Source: Brachionus plicatilis | Lineage: Eukaryota; Rotifera; Eurotatoria; Ploima; Brachionidae | Length of the DNA stretch: 64,000 nucleotides | NCBI GenBank assembly: GCA_010279815.1 | Contig: QEOQ01000303.1 | Span: forward strand, 933,567 to 997,566 | Direction of reading: 5' to 3' | Part shown: positions 47,401-60,800 of the stretch, piece after piece | Layout: each line of letters opens with the position of its first letter | Numbering within the stretch: the first letter of the stretch is position 1 | The notes under the pieces: generated by a model | What the model was told of the DNA's origin: nothing | Database searches by the model: none | What the model saw: the letters and a program-made list of their open reading frames with translations, nothing else | Program-made: the position numbers and the translations under genes

Positions 47401-50341
47401 CACAAACCAAAGTTTTCCAATTTATTTTTTGACGGTAATTGAACATGGCTTGTCGATAATTCATGTTCATAAGCATTGTTGACTGAACCATTCTTTTTTT
47501 CTATCTCTGGTTCCTCTAGTTCTTCTTCTTCACCAATTCTTAAGAGAAAAAAAAAATTTTTTTTAAAAAATTTTAAAAATTAAAATATTAAAATTTACTT
47601 TAAAAAAACATCTTCAATTGTTGTCACACTTATACCAACATTTGCTATTTCCAATCTTTCTCTATTTTTATCAATTTCATCCAAAAGGTAACTGAATTTG
47701 GCTGCTTCTTCTGATGGCAAAACAAAACTTATTTCAGATTTCAGATTTGTGTTCAATTTAGAATTTGGAATCGATTTTGTGACCAAGTCAATTATTTCTT
47801 TGTCATGATCAACAGGATTTTCGTCTCGTTTTTTAGTCAGGACCAAGTTGTAGCCAGAGCCGTATTTTGATTTCAAGAAAAGAGGAGAACCACAACAGCG
47901 TAGACTGCCTTTGGACATGATGGCTATTCGATCGCCGAGAAAATCGGCTTCGTCCATAAAATGAGTTGTGAGTAAAATGGTGCATTTTCGCTCTTTTTTG
48001 AATTTTTGCAACAATGTCCAAGTTGAATGTCTTGCTTGTGGATCCATACCAGAACCTTTTTTTTTTAAATAAAAAAAAAATAATCTAATTGTTAAAATAA
48101 ATTTTGTTTGTTAAATTAAATTTTTACTTGGTTCGTCTAGAATGACAATGCTCGAGTCTCCAATAAAAGCGATTGCTACACACAGTTTTCGTTTCATACC
48201 ACCAGATAATGTTTTTGCCAAGGCATGTTTTTTATCTTTTAAATTTATTAACTCGAGCATGTTATCTATTTCATGTTCATTAAAATTTTCTTTTAGTTTT
48301 GAAAAAAACATTAAGTGCTCATAAACAGTCAAATCGTCAAATAGCAAATTGTATTGAGGACAAAAACCAATGCATTTCCTTGCTTGTTTTGTATTCTTAA
48401 CCACATCAATGTCATTTACCAGTATTCGTCCATTTGTTGGTTCAGCAAGACCAGTTATCATCGAAATAGTTGTGCTCTTTCCAGCTCCATTGTGGCCAAG
48501 AAGAACCGATATTTGTCCTTCGTAAATGTTCAATGACAAATCTTTTACAGCTTGCTTAACAATGCCAAGTTGTCTGAATTTTTTAGAAATGTTTTCAATT
48601 TTGATTCCAATTTTTCTATTCGAATAAATAGACTCATCTTCATTTGATTTTCCATCAAATAAATCCTCATTTCCATTATTGGTATTCAAATCATGTTCCA
48701 TGTTTTTTAAATTAATTTCCGAATTTACTCTTTTAGTTTTTGCACTTAACAAAAATTCTATTGGAAACAACCAACCTTTTGAAATTCCTCGATCTCCAGG
48801 TAGTACATTGTCAAAATAATATAGTAAAATCAAATTTATAAAATTATTGGCCAACATAATAATCATCACATTAAGTAATGAAAAAGTATCATCCACACTC
48901 AAGCCTTCATTCCAATTGGAAAAATCAATTCCTGTACCTTTTCCTTCAAACATTCCAATCAATTGAATTCCCAAACTCATGGCTAAATTATTCACAAAAC
49001 ACGAAATCACCTTTAGCCCAAGAGTCATTTTTTCATAGCGAAGGGAAATAAAAATGTACGGTAGGTACGAAAAGAACCAAATTACGCCAGCTCCAGCAGC
49101 TCCACTATTTGCTTTTTTAAAAAATGTCGTGCACACAAACGTCAAAGTCACAGAACTCGAAGCATACAAGATTAAAAATAGGAAAAACAAAAATGGATCG
49201 GTTTTATCGATAATTGATGCTTTAGCTCCACTTTCAACAGTAAGTGGAATCTTAAAACTTACAACTATAAAAATAATTGCTGGCAATATAACTCCCATTG
49301 TTTTAATGTACCAAGACAACCAATATATCCACGGCTTCATGCCCATTAATTTCATTCCTTCTTTAATACCTGATTCTTTTTCAGCCACTATAGCTTTAGC
49401 AGTCAAAATAACAGTGAAAATAAAGCTTAACATTATAATAAAAGGAAATAGTGCTTGAATGATAGCCACAAACGGGTCATTGTTATATGGCGGATACGGA
49501 AATCGATTTAGATTTAGATTTATTGATGCAGCTGAATCATTGAAAGTATTTAATAAGTTAAAATCAATCGATTTTTGTAGCGATAAAAATCCTTCACTAA
49601 AGTATCCTTAAATTCTGATAAGTGATCACAAAATAATTATTTATTTTATTTTACCAGGTGATCCTCCGTCATCCAAATCTTTATTTCTAGGACCTAAAAC
49701 AGGAAAAAATGGATACAACACATTAGTTTTCCAGTCTCTTTCTCTACTAAAAGCACTAAAAAAACAAAAATTTAGATAAAATTTAATTTAGATTTTAAGT
49801 TAGAAAATTTTACCTTAATCCAGGGTTATTTCGGGGGGAATGACTTAAGCGAATTTTATAGATAAAATTAGTTTCATCTTGATTTATAAATGAAATGACT
49901 CCTAAGCATTTAGCTGAAAAGTTGATATTAATGGCATAATCGACTGCTTCCTTTTCGGTTTTAAATCCTTTAGGATAAAATAATTAATTTTGTAAAGGGT
50001 TAGTTTTATTATTTGCCTATTGGTGTTAGATTTAAATCTGATCCAACTGCCTGCATTAAATTTGGAATAAATTCTGAACTATTTGGATGATATGCGATTG
50101 AATATTGTTCTAATAAAAATTTTGATGGTAGCGTGTCGACACTAAATGAGGAAAAAAAAATCGGTTCATCGAAAAGATCTGAGTCGACAATTGATCTAAT
50201 TGGCAATAAAATGAAGGCAAAAATTGCGGGCACCAAAATTTCCAAAGCTAGTCCTACTGGTGATTTTAGCTGTAGTCTAAGATTTTTCCATAAAAGCAGA
50301 ATTAATTGTTTGAGGTTTGTTTTCCATTCTTTCTTAGCCAT
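44425..50341 (-). CDS. ABCA-family transporter, copy A
   Basis: Full-length ABC-A lipid transporter, ABCA3-like by eye. Model: complement(join(44425..44938, 45061..45150, 45207..46106, 46152..46266, 46321..46486, 46536..47538, 47599..48055, 48128..49606, 49655..49755, 49814..49967, 50017..50341)), 1767 aa (human ABCA3 1704). Layout TMD1-NBD1-TMD2-NBD2, each TMD with a first helix, a large extracellular domain, then a helix bundle. NBD1: Walker [10 protein letters not shown], signature LSGGMKRKL, Walker [13 protein letters not shown]2: [29 protein letters not shown]. Intron 1 (49968..50016) has a GC donor (ATAG|GCAAAT) where copy B has GT; the GC is needed to keep frame and alignment. Both NBD segments are almost identical at DNA level to copy B, while the rest has diverged. 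The C-terminal tail (VSKKNKKCFGF) differs from copy B. Confidence 0.93.
44461..45676. repeat. Near-identical tract 1, copy A (NBD2)
   Basis: 1216 bp matching 54869-56084 with no length difference and a single substitution that I found (A at 45132, G at 55540). It covers the end of exon 9, all of exon 10, most of exon 11 and both introns. Similarity stops abruptly at both ends. By-eye comparison. Confidence 0.9.
47582..48642. repeat. Near-identical tract 2, copy A (NBD1)
   Basis: About 1061 bp matching 58052-59114 with about nine substitutions and a few one-base length changes in the intron homopolymers. It covers the 3' part of exon 4, the 72-nt intron and exon 5. It ends abruptly upstream of the [10 protein letters not shown] codons. 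Confidence 0.9.
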
Positions 50342-52719
50342 TTTTATTACTAATCTTAATAAAGCTTTTTAAAAGTTTAAGAAACTTAAATAACAAATTT
50401 GTCTTTATATGCATAAGTTTCAAGATAGAAGTAGACGTTCAGGTGCATGAGACATAAAATTTTAAGAAAAAGTTTAAAGTATAAATTCATCATATTAAAA
50501 TGTGTGTGATTATAAATTTATTTATCAAATAAGTTTAATCTAAAAAAAACGATAAAAGCTTTTTATTTTTTTATTATTACAGTACTAAATAATATTTTGT
50601 AAGATAATGTATTATCTTGACATTCAAATAAATGTTATGCAATTATTTTCAAATTATCATATCGGGATAGATTTTTTTTTATAAAATTTCAGTTTTTATT
50701 GATTTTTTTAAATGATGACTGTTATTTTTTTTAATACAATAGAATTTCAAACCAATTCTATCAAAATATTAATAAATATTAAAAAATACAAGATTTTTAA
50801 AGAGTTGCTAAAGAGCTAAAGCTCATTCAAATTGAAAATAAAAACAAAAAAAGCTAAATAAAATATAATAAAATAAAACACTGAAGAATTATTTAAGAGT
50901 TGATGTTTTTGAATAATCTTTCTGAAGTTAATAATCAACAAATGATTTTTGGTGCTGAATACAATTTTTTTATGTAAAGATCATTTAAATATCTTACGCT
51001 TACTATTTCTGACGATATTTTGATATAACTATGATATGTACAGTAAACTAAAGAAATTCTAAATACCATGGTGACAAAGAAATAGTTTTCAGCTACCAAA
51101 TTTTTGAAATGACAGATATGAAATATTCAGATTACCAATTTGAGGATCTATCTTTTATCGAATCCTAAGGTGCTGTGAAAGAATTTTATGAAATCTAATC
51201 TTCTTAAAATTTTCCATTTATTTTTTGAATTTTTTTTTTGAATCTATGAAAATTAATGCAAAAACCTGGTAATTGTATTCTAAATTCAAGAAATTTAAAT
51301 TTCTATCAAATGATTAAAAAACAAAAAAAATCAAAATTTTTTCTAAAATTTCTAATATGCAACAATATAAATTAATCAGGCTTGACATAACCATATTAAA
51401 CCTTATAATGTAAATCCAGTTAAAAATAATCATAATTTTGTAAAAACAATTTCAAGATTGGAAAATAGCAAAAATAAGTTTGGATAATTTAAAATAGTGT
51501 AAAGCATAATTTCCTATTTATTAAAAAATAAAGAAAATTTTATTTTTTTCAAGGAAGTAATATCAATTTCAAAAGATTGATTTTGATTAAAAAATTTACT
51601 AGAATCAAAAATTTCAACAAAATTTGGAAATTTTTTGAAGTACATTAAAGATTATATGAAAATACAAGAAAATTACTTTTTCTTTAATTATTTTACAATA
51701 TGATCACAAAGCTAGCCTGAAAGTCACAATTGTTTCTGAAAATTTTCTTTCTCTTTAGAATATTCCAATCCAATAGTTTCTAAACATTTTCAAATATTGA
51801 TTAAGAAGGGAATAGAAAAAACTGTCCAGTAAAATACATAAAAGAAAATTTTCTAGAATTTGCGTAAAAAAAATTTTCTATCGAAAAATTATTTATTCAA
51901 AATATTTGAAATGTTTACGATTTTTTTCCAAATTTTTTTTACGAAAATCCATGGATTTTATAATCTGACTTTTTAATTTAAGAGGATTGTAAACAATTAA
52001 GATCAAAAAGAAATTTTTTAAAATTTTTAATTTCTCATTCTCAAAAATTTGCTTATTTAAATAGCAAATTAAATTTTGTTTATAAAAACGTAAAACTTAA
52101 TTTTATCTTGACCTTTTTTTATCTATTATATAGTAGGAGTAGTAGTATAAATGCTGTGGGAGACTTGAGTCTTCAAGTAGTGGCGCACGTAGACTATTAT
52201 GGATTAAATAAAATACGTTGTTTTTTAATGCTTTAATAAATTCATAAAAATTCATAAAAACATTGTCATTTTTTTTATTTTATCTTTTGTATTACAATTT
52301 CTGAATAAAAAAAATATTTTTTGATTTTTAAATCATTTGATTTACATCTTCCTGAATATCGATTGAAATCTTCAAATTTTCTTTAAAATAATCTTTAATT
52401 GAACCGCAAGTCATCATCTAAAACAAATTAAAAAATTTTAAAAAAAGTCAGAATTAAAAATTGAACGCCCGAATTTTTCTAATTATTTTTCAGCTCGTTT
52501 ATGAATTATTGCTTGATTTTTTCTTTAAATTTTTTAATTAATTTTTAATAATTTTTTAAAAAAAAAGAATTTGCAGTATAATTGCATAAAAAATTTAATT
52601 TTTGAACAGAAAAATCAAATTGGTAACTGAGCAAAAATTTACTTTGCACATATTATTTTTTAGCTTGAATTATTCTTTTTAATCAAAAAAAAAGATTAAA
52701 AAAACCGTGGACATTCAAA
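50342..52719. other. Intergenic between ABCA copy A and the LRR gene
   Basis: 2.4 kb, AT-rich, no gene recognised. A GC-richer island at about 52140-52210 contains a hairpin (ACTTGA-GTCT-TCAAGT, 52163-52178). It should include the copy A promoter. Confidence 0.5.
52163..52178. other. Perfect 6-bp hairpin with 4-nt loop in a GC-richer island
   Basis: ACTTGA GTCT TCAAGT inside a 70-bp island much richer in G+C than the flanks (about 52140-52210, includes GGCGCACGTAGAC). It could be an exon of a noncoding RNA or the end of an unknown element. Not identified. Confidence 0.35.
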
Positions 52720-54478
52720 TTAGCAGTACCTCACCTCTAGATTTAAATTTGAGTAATGAACAAACATTTTGTGCGTGATCTCGAGACTTGAATCAAATAA
52801 GCTTTTAAAAAAATCAAGCTGTGCTTCAATTTTTGTATACACCGACTTGTCGTCTATTTCTATATGAAGATATTTTAATTTGTTTGACAATTTAAAATCA
52901 TTAGAATTCACATTTTCAATGATTGAATAATCTTGAGGAGATATCTCTAAAAATTCCAAACTCTTCAAATTTTCAAAAAAATTTTCTTCAAATCCAGAAA
53001 AATGATCAATTTTTAAAATTTGAAGATTCTCAAACTCTGAGCCCAATTTGAAATTTTCACATTGATTTATAACCAAGACCCTTAAGTTTTTTAGTCTCAA
53101 TTTTTCAATATTTGTTAAATCTTGATATGTGTGAATATTAAGTGCTTCCAGATTTATTAAATGGTTTAAAATTGAAGCATCTCCAATTGAATTATCGCTT
53201 AAGTCCAAAAATTTTAAATTCGTAAGATATTTGAAAATATTCTGATCAAATATTTCCATGTACATACTATTTAAATACAAAACTTCAAGATTTGGTATAT
53301 GCTTGAATATTTCCGGATTTAAAACAATATATCGTTTATTGTAACTAAGTAGCAAAATTTTTAAATTATCCAATCCATTGAAACAATCTTTGTCTAACTC
53401 TTGAATACAATTTGTAGTGAGTGTGAGATGTTTTAAATTTTTTAGATGAACAAAATTGTTTCCTTCAATTTTCTCAAGGAGATTTGCGTCCAAATTTAAA
53501 TTGTTTAGATTCTCAAGACCATAGAATACTTTCGGGTCCAAATATTTCAAATAACTTTCTGTAATTAGAAGACTTTGAAGTTTTTTGAGTCCGTAAAAAG
53601 CATTCGGTTCAATTGTTTTAATACTACAATGAAATAGCTGCAAAAAAATTAAATTCTCAATACAAACAAAATTATGTGAAATTAATTTGTTGATGATACA
53701 GCAGCTAAAACTAATTTTTGTAATAAATTTTATTTTGTTAAAAAATTCACTGGGTATATTTTCGAGAGACAAAGCCGTATCGCTGCGACATAAAATTTCA
53801 TCTATTTTTTCGATATTTAAATATTTTGGTAAAAATTCCAAATTTTTTTCATTCAAATCATTGTTTATAAAAGTCATTTCAACTCTTTTTAGTTCTAAAT
53901 GTGAGTTATTCGTTAAATCAATAATTGGATGATTAAAATTTTCAATCATTAATTGATGAATGACTCCAACTTTTGTTACTGAAAAAAGTATTTTTTTTTG
54001 AATAGAAATAATAAATAAATTAAAAATATATTTTACTTGTTTCCAGAGAATCAAATTTTTTATAATCCATAACATCATATTCTTCACAATTATCCAAAAG
54101 CTCACTAAATAAATTGGTAAAATATAAAACAAAAAAATAAAAAGGATTTTACATTAATTTTCCATAAATTTTGTCGGGAATCATTTCATTGATTATAAGC
54201 AAAAGACCAACTCTAAATTCAGATAATTCACTACCAATCTCATTTCTTGAAAGGAGCTTTAAAAATAATTTATCAATTTTACCAAAAAAATAGCAATATT
54301 TATATTTTGAATTTTTAATTCTTAAATTGTATTCTGCTATCTCTTTTATCTTTTGAAGTATAGTTTGTCTCAAATTGGGTTTATAATTTGAACTGTGTAA
54401 AATCTCTTCGAAAAAGATGTCAACTTGATTGATCAATTTGTCATGATATTCAATAATTTGAGCCTGAAATTCGAACAT
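52720..54478 (-). CDS. Leucine-rich-repeat protein with helical N-terminal domain
   Basis: Unknown function. Model: complement(join(52720..53978, 54037..54104, 54153..54478)), 550 aa, introns 58 and 48 nt, consistent phases. Residues 1-110 are an alpha-helical, charged domain (IDKLFLKLLSRNEIGSELSE); a short Asp/Glu-rich link follows. From about residue 210 there are at least ten LRRs of about 23-24 residues with the pattern LxxLxLxxNxIxxLxxxxFxxL (GLKKLQSLLITESYLKYLDP, NLNNLNLDANLLEKIEGNNF, NLKFLDLSDNSIGDASIL). There is no signal peptide and no membrane segment, so it is probably intracellular. The repeat style is that of extracellular 'typical' LRRs, which sits oddly with that. It lies between the two ABCA paralogues and on the same strand, so it was inserted there or left behind when one of them duplicated. 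Confidence 0.8.
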
Positions 54479-54838
54479 TCTAAAATTTTGGAAAAATTAG
54501 ATCAGAATACTAGATCTAAACTTGTTGCTAAGAAACAAGAATTTTTTTTGAAAAACTTTCAAACATTCAACTACTTGAAATCACAGACTTGATTTAAATA
54601 AAAGCCAAGTTGAATCAAATGAGAATAAGGGAAAATGTAATTAGGAGTATTTATTATTAAAATATAAATTTTATTATAAATATTTAATTTACGAAATAAA
54701 ATGAAAATTGATAGTTAAAATTTTGATTATAACAATATAAATAAATTTAAATGAAAAATTAATTAAATTATTTTAAATTAACTATAAATGCTTTTAGTGA
54801 AGAACTTAACACGATTTTTTTTTAAATTTGTTAAAATT
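54479..54838. other. Intergenic between the LRR gene and ABCA copy B
   Basis: 360 bp of AT-rich DNA. It holds the LRR gene promoter and the copy B 3' end. No motif recognised. Confidence 0.5.
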
Positions 54839-57800
54839 TTAACAACAACGTAAAAATGATTTTTTAGTTAACCGTGTTTCGGGATCAATCTGTCTTGAAG
54901 CAAAATTTAAAAATATTTGCTCTAATTTGGTCTGAGTAACAATATAATATTCAATCGAAAATTGTGTTTTTATCTCTTCTATTAACGAAAATACTTTCGA
55001 TAGAACTGAAGTTGAATTGTCATTTATGTGAATGTTAACAAAACCATCACGATTCTCTTTCACGTAGCTGTTTTTGATTTTATCTAAAATGAATTCAATG
55101 AATTGATTCACTATTTGATTGCGGTCATTTGAAATTGATTCGTCACTTCTTTCGATGACTATTTGATTGCCATCGACTATATTTGTTCTATCAGCCTCAT
55201 TTGTTTTCTTATCCAAACTAATTTTGACCATTAAAGTGTATCCTTCTCCATATTTGCTCTTCAAATGTTGAAGACTACCAATACACTTGAATTCACCATT
55301 TACCATAATGCCAATATTTGAACACAAAACTTCAGTTTCGTCCATGCTTTACAATATTAAAAAAAAAATTTATTCAAATTTGTAATCATTAAGTGGAAAT
55401 AAATTGAAATAATGTCTTTAACTTTTAGATTTTAACTAAAAAATTTAAAAAAATCTATATTTAATTACCTGTGCGTAGTCAATATCAAAGATTTTCCTTT
55501 ATTTTTTATTTTTATCAAACAATTCCACAAAGTTCTTCTGGTAATTGGATCCATACCGCTTTTAATTTTTCAAAATTAATTTCAGTTCACAAATTTAAAA
55601 ATTAAAAAGCTCACGATGTTGGTTCATCAAGCAAAAGAACAAGAGGGCTTCCGACCAAAGCTATGGCCACTGACAATTTACGCTTGTTTCCACCACTTAG
55701 TGTATAGCACATTTTTTCAATGTGATCATCCAAATCCAAAAGATTAATTAAAGAAAGACAAGTATTTTTGATTATGTTTGGCTTAAGTCCTCGCAATCTA
55801 GCATACATAACCATAGTTTCCATCACTGTCATTTGGTCGATTAGAGGATCGAATTGGGGACAATAGCCGAGTTTTTTCTGATATTTTTTGATATCATCTT
55901 TAATGCTGATTCGATTGATTGAGGCATCACCTTTTGTCAAGAATTCATCACCGGTTAACATTTTAAAGCTAGTCGATTTTCCAGCACCATTAACGCCAAG
56001 TAGGCCAAAACATTCAGATGACTTCAAAGTAAAGCTTATACCTTTAACTGCCATAAAATTAGAATAGTATTTGGTAATACCATCAACTACGAAAATTTCT
56101 TCCATTGGATTAATCAAATTTTCCGAAATCCTCGTCTCTTCTTTAATAACGTCTTCATCTTTTTTTATATCTCCATATTCTCGTTCCAATTCAAGCTGCT
56201 CTTCATTTTCAACTTCAAATGACTTCTTGCTAAACAAACTGCTTAGAATGTACTTAAAATATCTGAAATATCCGGCTTCATAAATCAATATTAATCCAAA
56301 TATCACAAAAAACTGAATTGGCATAAACACAAAGAATCTTAACAGACCAGGTTTTTCCCAGCTCATATAATCTTCGGTCCACATAAAACAATCTGTGCCA
56401 TTTCCACATTTGTTTGGATCATTTGTCACATACGGATAGCAGCAAGGATTAGGCACATAGGGACACAAATCAACAAACTGCTTACATATCTTTGTTATTT
56501 GATAGTTATTATAAAGATCAATCATTCCTTGACTAATTTAGGCAAAAAATTAAATTAAATGTTGCAAAATTTCTATTTTTTACCCAAAAGTGAAGTTTGG
56601 AAAAATGACCAAAAATATCCATTCAAGCAATTTTGACACATCGACCAATTCGAGCTGAGGTAATGTTAAAATTTGAGTTGGAGTTAACGTGGCTTGACCT
56701 TAACAAAATGATTTAATATTAAATTATTAGCAAATATTCTAATCTATTACTTGACATAATGTTCCAGACCACCAACGCAGCGAATCCAGTAGCTGGAATT
56801 CTGAAAAAATAGGAAAATAAATACATTTGTGGTATGTGGGAAAATCCATATAAAACTAGCAGTCCAATCACATAAATCCATCTATTTCCACCCATAAACT
56901 CTTCAATTCCAAATATCTTGAGTAAAAAATGTTACTTTTTTAAGAAAAAATATTGATCAACAATTACTTTCAAAAATATTGGCACCAGTGCAACAGACAC
57001 AAAATAGTTGAACAAATCCCACAGAAATGCACTTGTCCAAAAAATGTAAGAATTACATCCGCTTAAATATTGGACATGCTTTGAATCGTTTGCTTTTTCT
57101 TTTATCAGAAACATAGCAAAACTTGCAATCAGAAATGACAAACCAAAAGTCAAACCAGTGGAAATATTGAACCCAGCTACGTCTTTTAATTGCATGTCAT
57201 TCAATTTATCTTTAAGATTCCTTGGCAATGGATGGTTTATCACTGTAATCCTACTTGATTCATTAGAGTACAAGGTTAGCATACTAGATGTTATAAGGCT
57301 TAATGCCAATGGTGGTACATGAAATGGTTGATTGTTAAAATGACCAATTATAGAAATATCATTAAAATGATTCACTGTAAACTCAGTAGCAACAAGATTA
57401 TCATCTACTATATAGCTAAGACTTAGTCTGCCCAAGCATCCGATATATTCATCAATGTTGTTCCGTTGGTAAGGACATTCAGATGCAGATGAATTATTTT
57501 CCAAATAAAAAGAAGAAGCTGATTTGAATGTGTCCACGTATTCTTTATAAATTTCTGCTAATTTTGAAACTTGGTCAAAGTTTTCATTAAGAGAAGAAAT
57601 ATTAAATTTGACAGGTACAAAATTGTGCTGATAACGATTTAAGGTAATTTCTAATGCTGGCGAATCTTCGGGTTTAATGGGAGCATATTTTAGATAGAAC
57701 AGATTTATCAAAAGACAGCAAACAGGTATCACTATTTGAGTTGATATTAGAGCTTTGTTGCGCAACGAATGAATTATACGCTTGATGATTAAGGCATAAA

Positions 57801-60800
57801 ATTGTTGAGCTAAAAGACTGATACCTTTTACAAGATCGTAATTTTCAGAGCCTGCCCATAGACCAAAATTTTCATATTCATCATTGTTATTTAGATTCGG
57901 GATGTTTTCTACATCACCATTCAACGATGGGGGTTTAAGGCTATTTACCGCTTGGCGCATTTTCAAATCATTTATATCAATTTCTTCTTCATGTTCCTGC
58001 TCACCTATTCTTTTAATTTAAAATAAAATTTTTTAAAAAATTTAAAAAATAAAAATATTAAAATTTACTTTAAAAAAACATCTTCAATTGTTGTCACACT
58101 TATACCAACATTTGCTATTTCCAATCTTTCTCTATTTTTATCAATTTCATCCAAAAGGTAACTGAATTTGGCTGCTTCTTCTGATGGCAAAACAAAACTT
58201 ATTTCAGATTTCAGATTTGTGTTCAATTTAGAATTTGGAATCGATTTTGTGACCAAGTCAATTATTTCTTTGTCATGATCAACAGGATTTTCGTCTCGTT
58301 TCTTAGTCAGGACCAAGTTGTAGCCAGAGCCGTATTTTGATTTCAAGAAAAGAGGAGAACCACAACAGCGTAGACTGCCTTTGGACATGATGGCTATTCG
58401 ATCGCCGAGAAAATCGGCTTCGTCCATAAAATGAGTTGTGAGTAAAATGGTGCATTTTCGCTCTTTTTTGAATTTTTGCAATAAAGTCCAAGTTGAATGT
58501 CTTGCTTGTGGATCCATACCAGAACCTTTTTTTTTTTAAATAAAAAAAAAAATAATCTAATTGTTAAATAAAATTTTGTTTGTTAAATTAAATTTTTACT
58601 TGGTTCGTCTAGAATTACAATGCTCGAGTCTCCAATAAAAGCGATTGCTACACACAGTTTTCGTTTCATACCACCAGATAATGTTTTTGCCAAGGCATGT
58701 TTTTTATCTTTTAAATTTATTAACTCGAGCATGTTATCTATTTCATGTTCATTAAAATTTTCTTTTAGTTTTGAAAAAAACTTCAAGTGCTCATAAACAG
58801 TCAAATCGTCAAATAGCAAATTGTATTGAGGACAAAAACCAATGCATTTCCTTGCTTGCTTTGTATTCTTAACTACATCAATGTCATTTACCAGTATTCG
58901 TCCATTTGTTGGTTCAGCAAGACCAGTTATCATCGAGATAGTTGTGCTCTTTCCAGCTCCATTGTGGCCAAGAAGAACCGATATTTGTCCTTCGTAAATG
59001 TTCAATGACAAATCTTTTACAGCTTGCTTAACAATGCCAAGTTGTCTGAATTTTTTAGAAATGTTTTCAATTTTGATTCCAATTTTTCTATTCGAATAAA
59101 TAGACTCATCTTCAACATAAACCGGTAAAACATGGTTATCTCCATTTATTTCATATTTTACATCTCTTATTTTCTCCAGATTTTTATTTGACTCAGCGTC
59201 TCCCAAAAAGCTATGATACGACTCGGAAGTGGAAAATTTTTTTCTGAAAAATGAAGACACAGCTAAAAACGGAAAATTCCACGGTTTAGCAATGCCATGA
59301 TCGCCAGGCAAAATGTTGTCAAAATAATATGTCAGAACTATATGAATTATATTATTAATAAACATGACCAATAAAACTGTTGTCATTGAAAATGTGTCAT
59401 CCACGCTTATGCCTTCATTCCAGTTTGAAAAATTGATACCAGTTCCTTTTCCTTCGAACATTCCAATTAAAAATACTCCTTCGCTCATTGCCAGATTGTT
59501 CACAAACAATGCCAACACTTTATCAACAATTGTCATTTTTTCATACCGTAACGAAATAAAAATGTATGGCAAGTAGGAAAAAAACCAAATAATACCAGCA
59601 CCAGCTGCAGCACTGTTTGCTTTTTTGAAAAAAGTCGAGCACAAAAAGGTGAAAGTAATGGAACTTGAAGCATATAGGAATAAAAATATTGTGAATAAAA
59701 ACGGATCTGTTTTATCAATAATAGACGCTTCTCCTCCTGATTTCAGGCTTACTTTTACTTTAAAGCCAATAATCATGAACAGCAATGCGGGCAGAATAAG
59801 AAGGAAAGTTTTAATGTACCAACTTAACCAATATATCCATCTTTTCATTCCCATTAGTTTCATAGCCTCTTTAATTCCAGTTTCTTTTTCGTAGACAATT
59901 GCCTTAGCTGTTAAAATTACCGTAAAAATAAAGCTGAGCATTATAATGAATGGAAATAAAGCTTGTACTACGGCCACAAATTTATCATCATTATACGGTG
60001 GATAAGGAAATCGTTTCAGTCTTAATTCATTATTTTCTACTGAATCGTCAAACTGGTAAATCAAAGCAAAATCGATGGCCTTTTGTATGGAAATAAATCC
60101 TTCTCTATAGTAGCCTAGTTTTATTAGATTTAGTTAATTCTTTAAATTAATATTGTTTTACTATTTTACCTGGATCTCCACCTTCTAAATCTTTTTTTTC
60201 TCTCGGTCCCAAAATTGGAAATAGAGAATAAATAAACTGAGTTTTCCAATCCAAATCTTTTTTGAATAAGCTTTAAAAAAATAAATGATTTTTTTTATTT
60301 TATTTTCAATGATTATGCATTTACCCTCCTTGGTTATATCTAGGTGAGTAGCTTAGTCGTATTTTATAGGTGAAGTTTTTCAGCCTATGATCTAAAAATG
60401 AAATTCCACCAAGACAATTTTTGGTATTGTTCTCTTTTGTCAAAAAATTGACCATATTTTCTTCTGTTTCAAAGCCTGAAAATTAAAATAAATAATAATC
60501 AAAATTTGTAAAAAAAAAATTTTAGCTAACCTTTAATGGTCACCAGCAAATCGGTCTCAACTTTTTTCATAATTTTTTCAATCAAATCAACATTGTTCGG
60601 GGAGTAACCAATTGTCCATAAGCCTTCTCCCAAATTTCGTTTCCAAAGTGAGTCAAAATTTTCATTTGAAAATTCTGGCAAAAGATCACTTGGCAACCCA
60701 TCGATTGAAAATGAATCATAAACTGTATTATTAAAATACTGATCTGATTTAACTATTCGTCGAATTGGCAAGAGAATCAGAACAAACAGTGTCGGAACCA

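Noticed and set aside
52140..52210. Hammerhead ribozyme
   Set aside because: The conserved CUGAUGA and GAAA core elements are absent.
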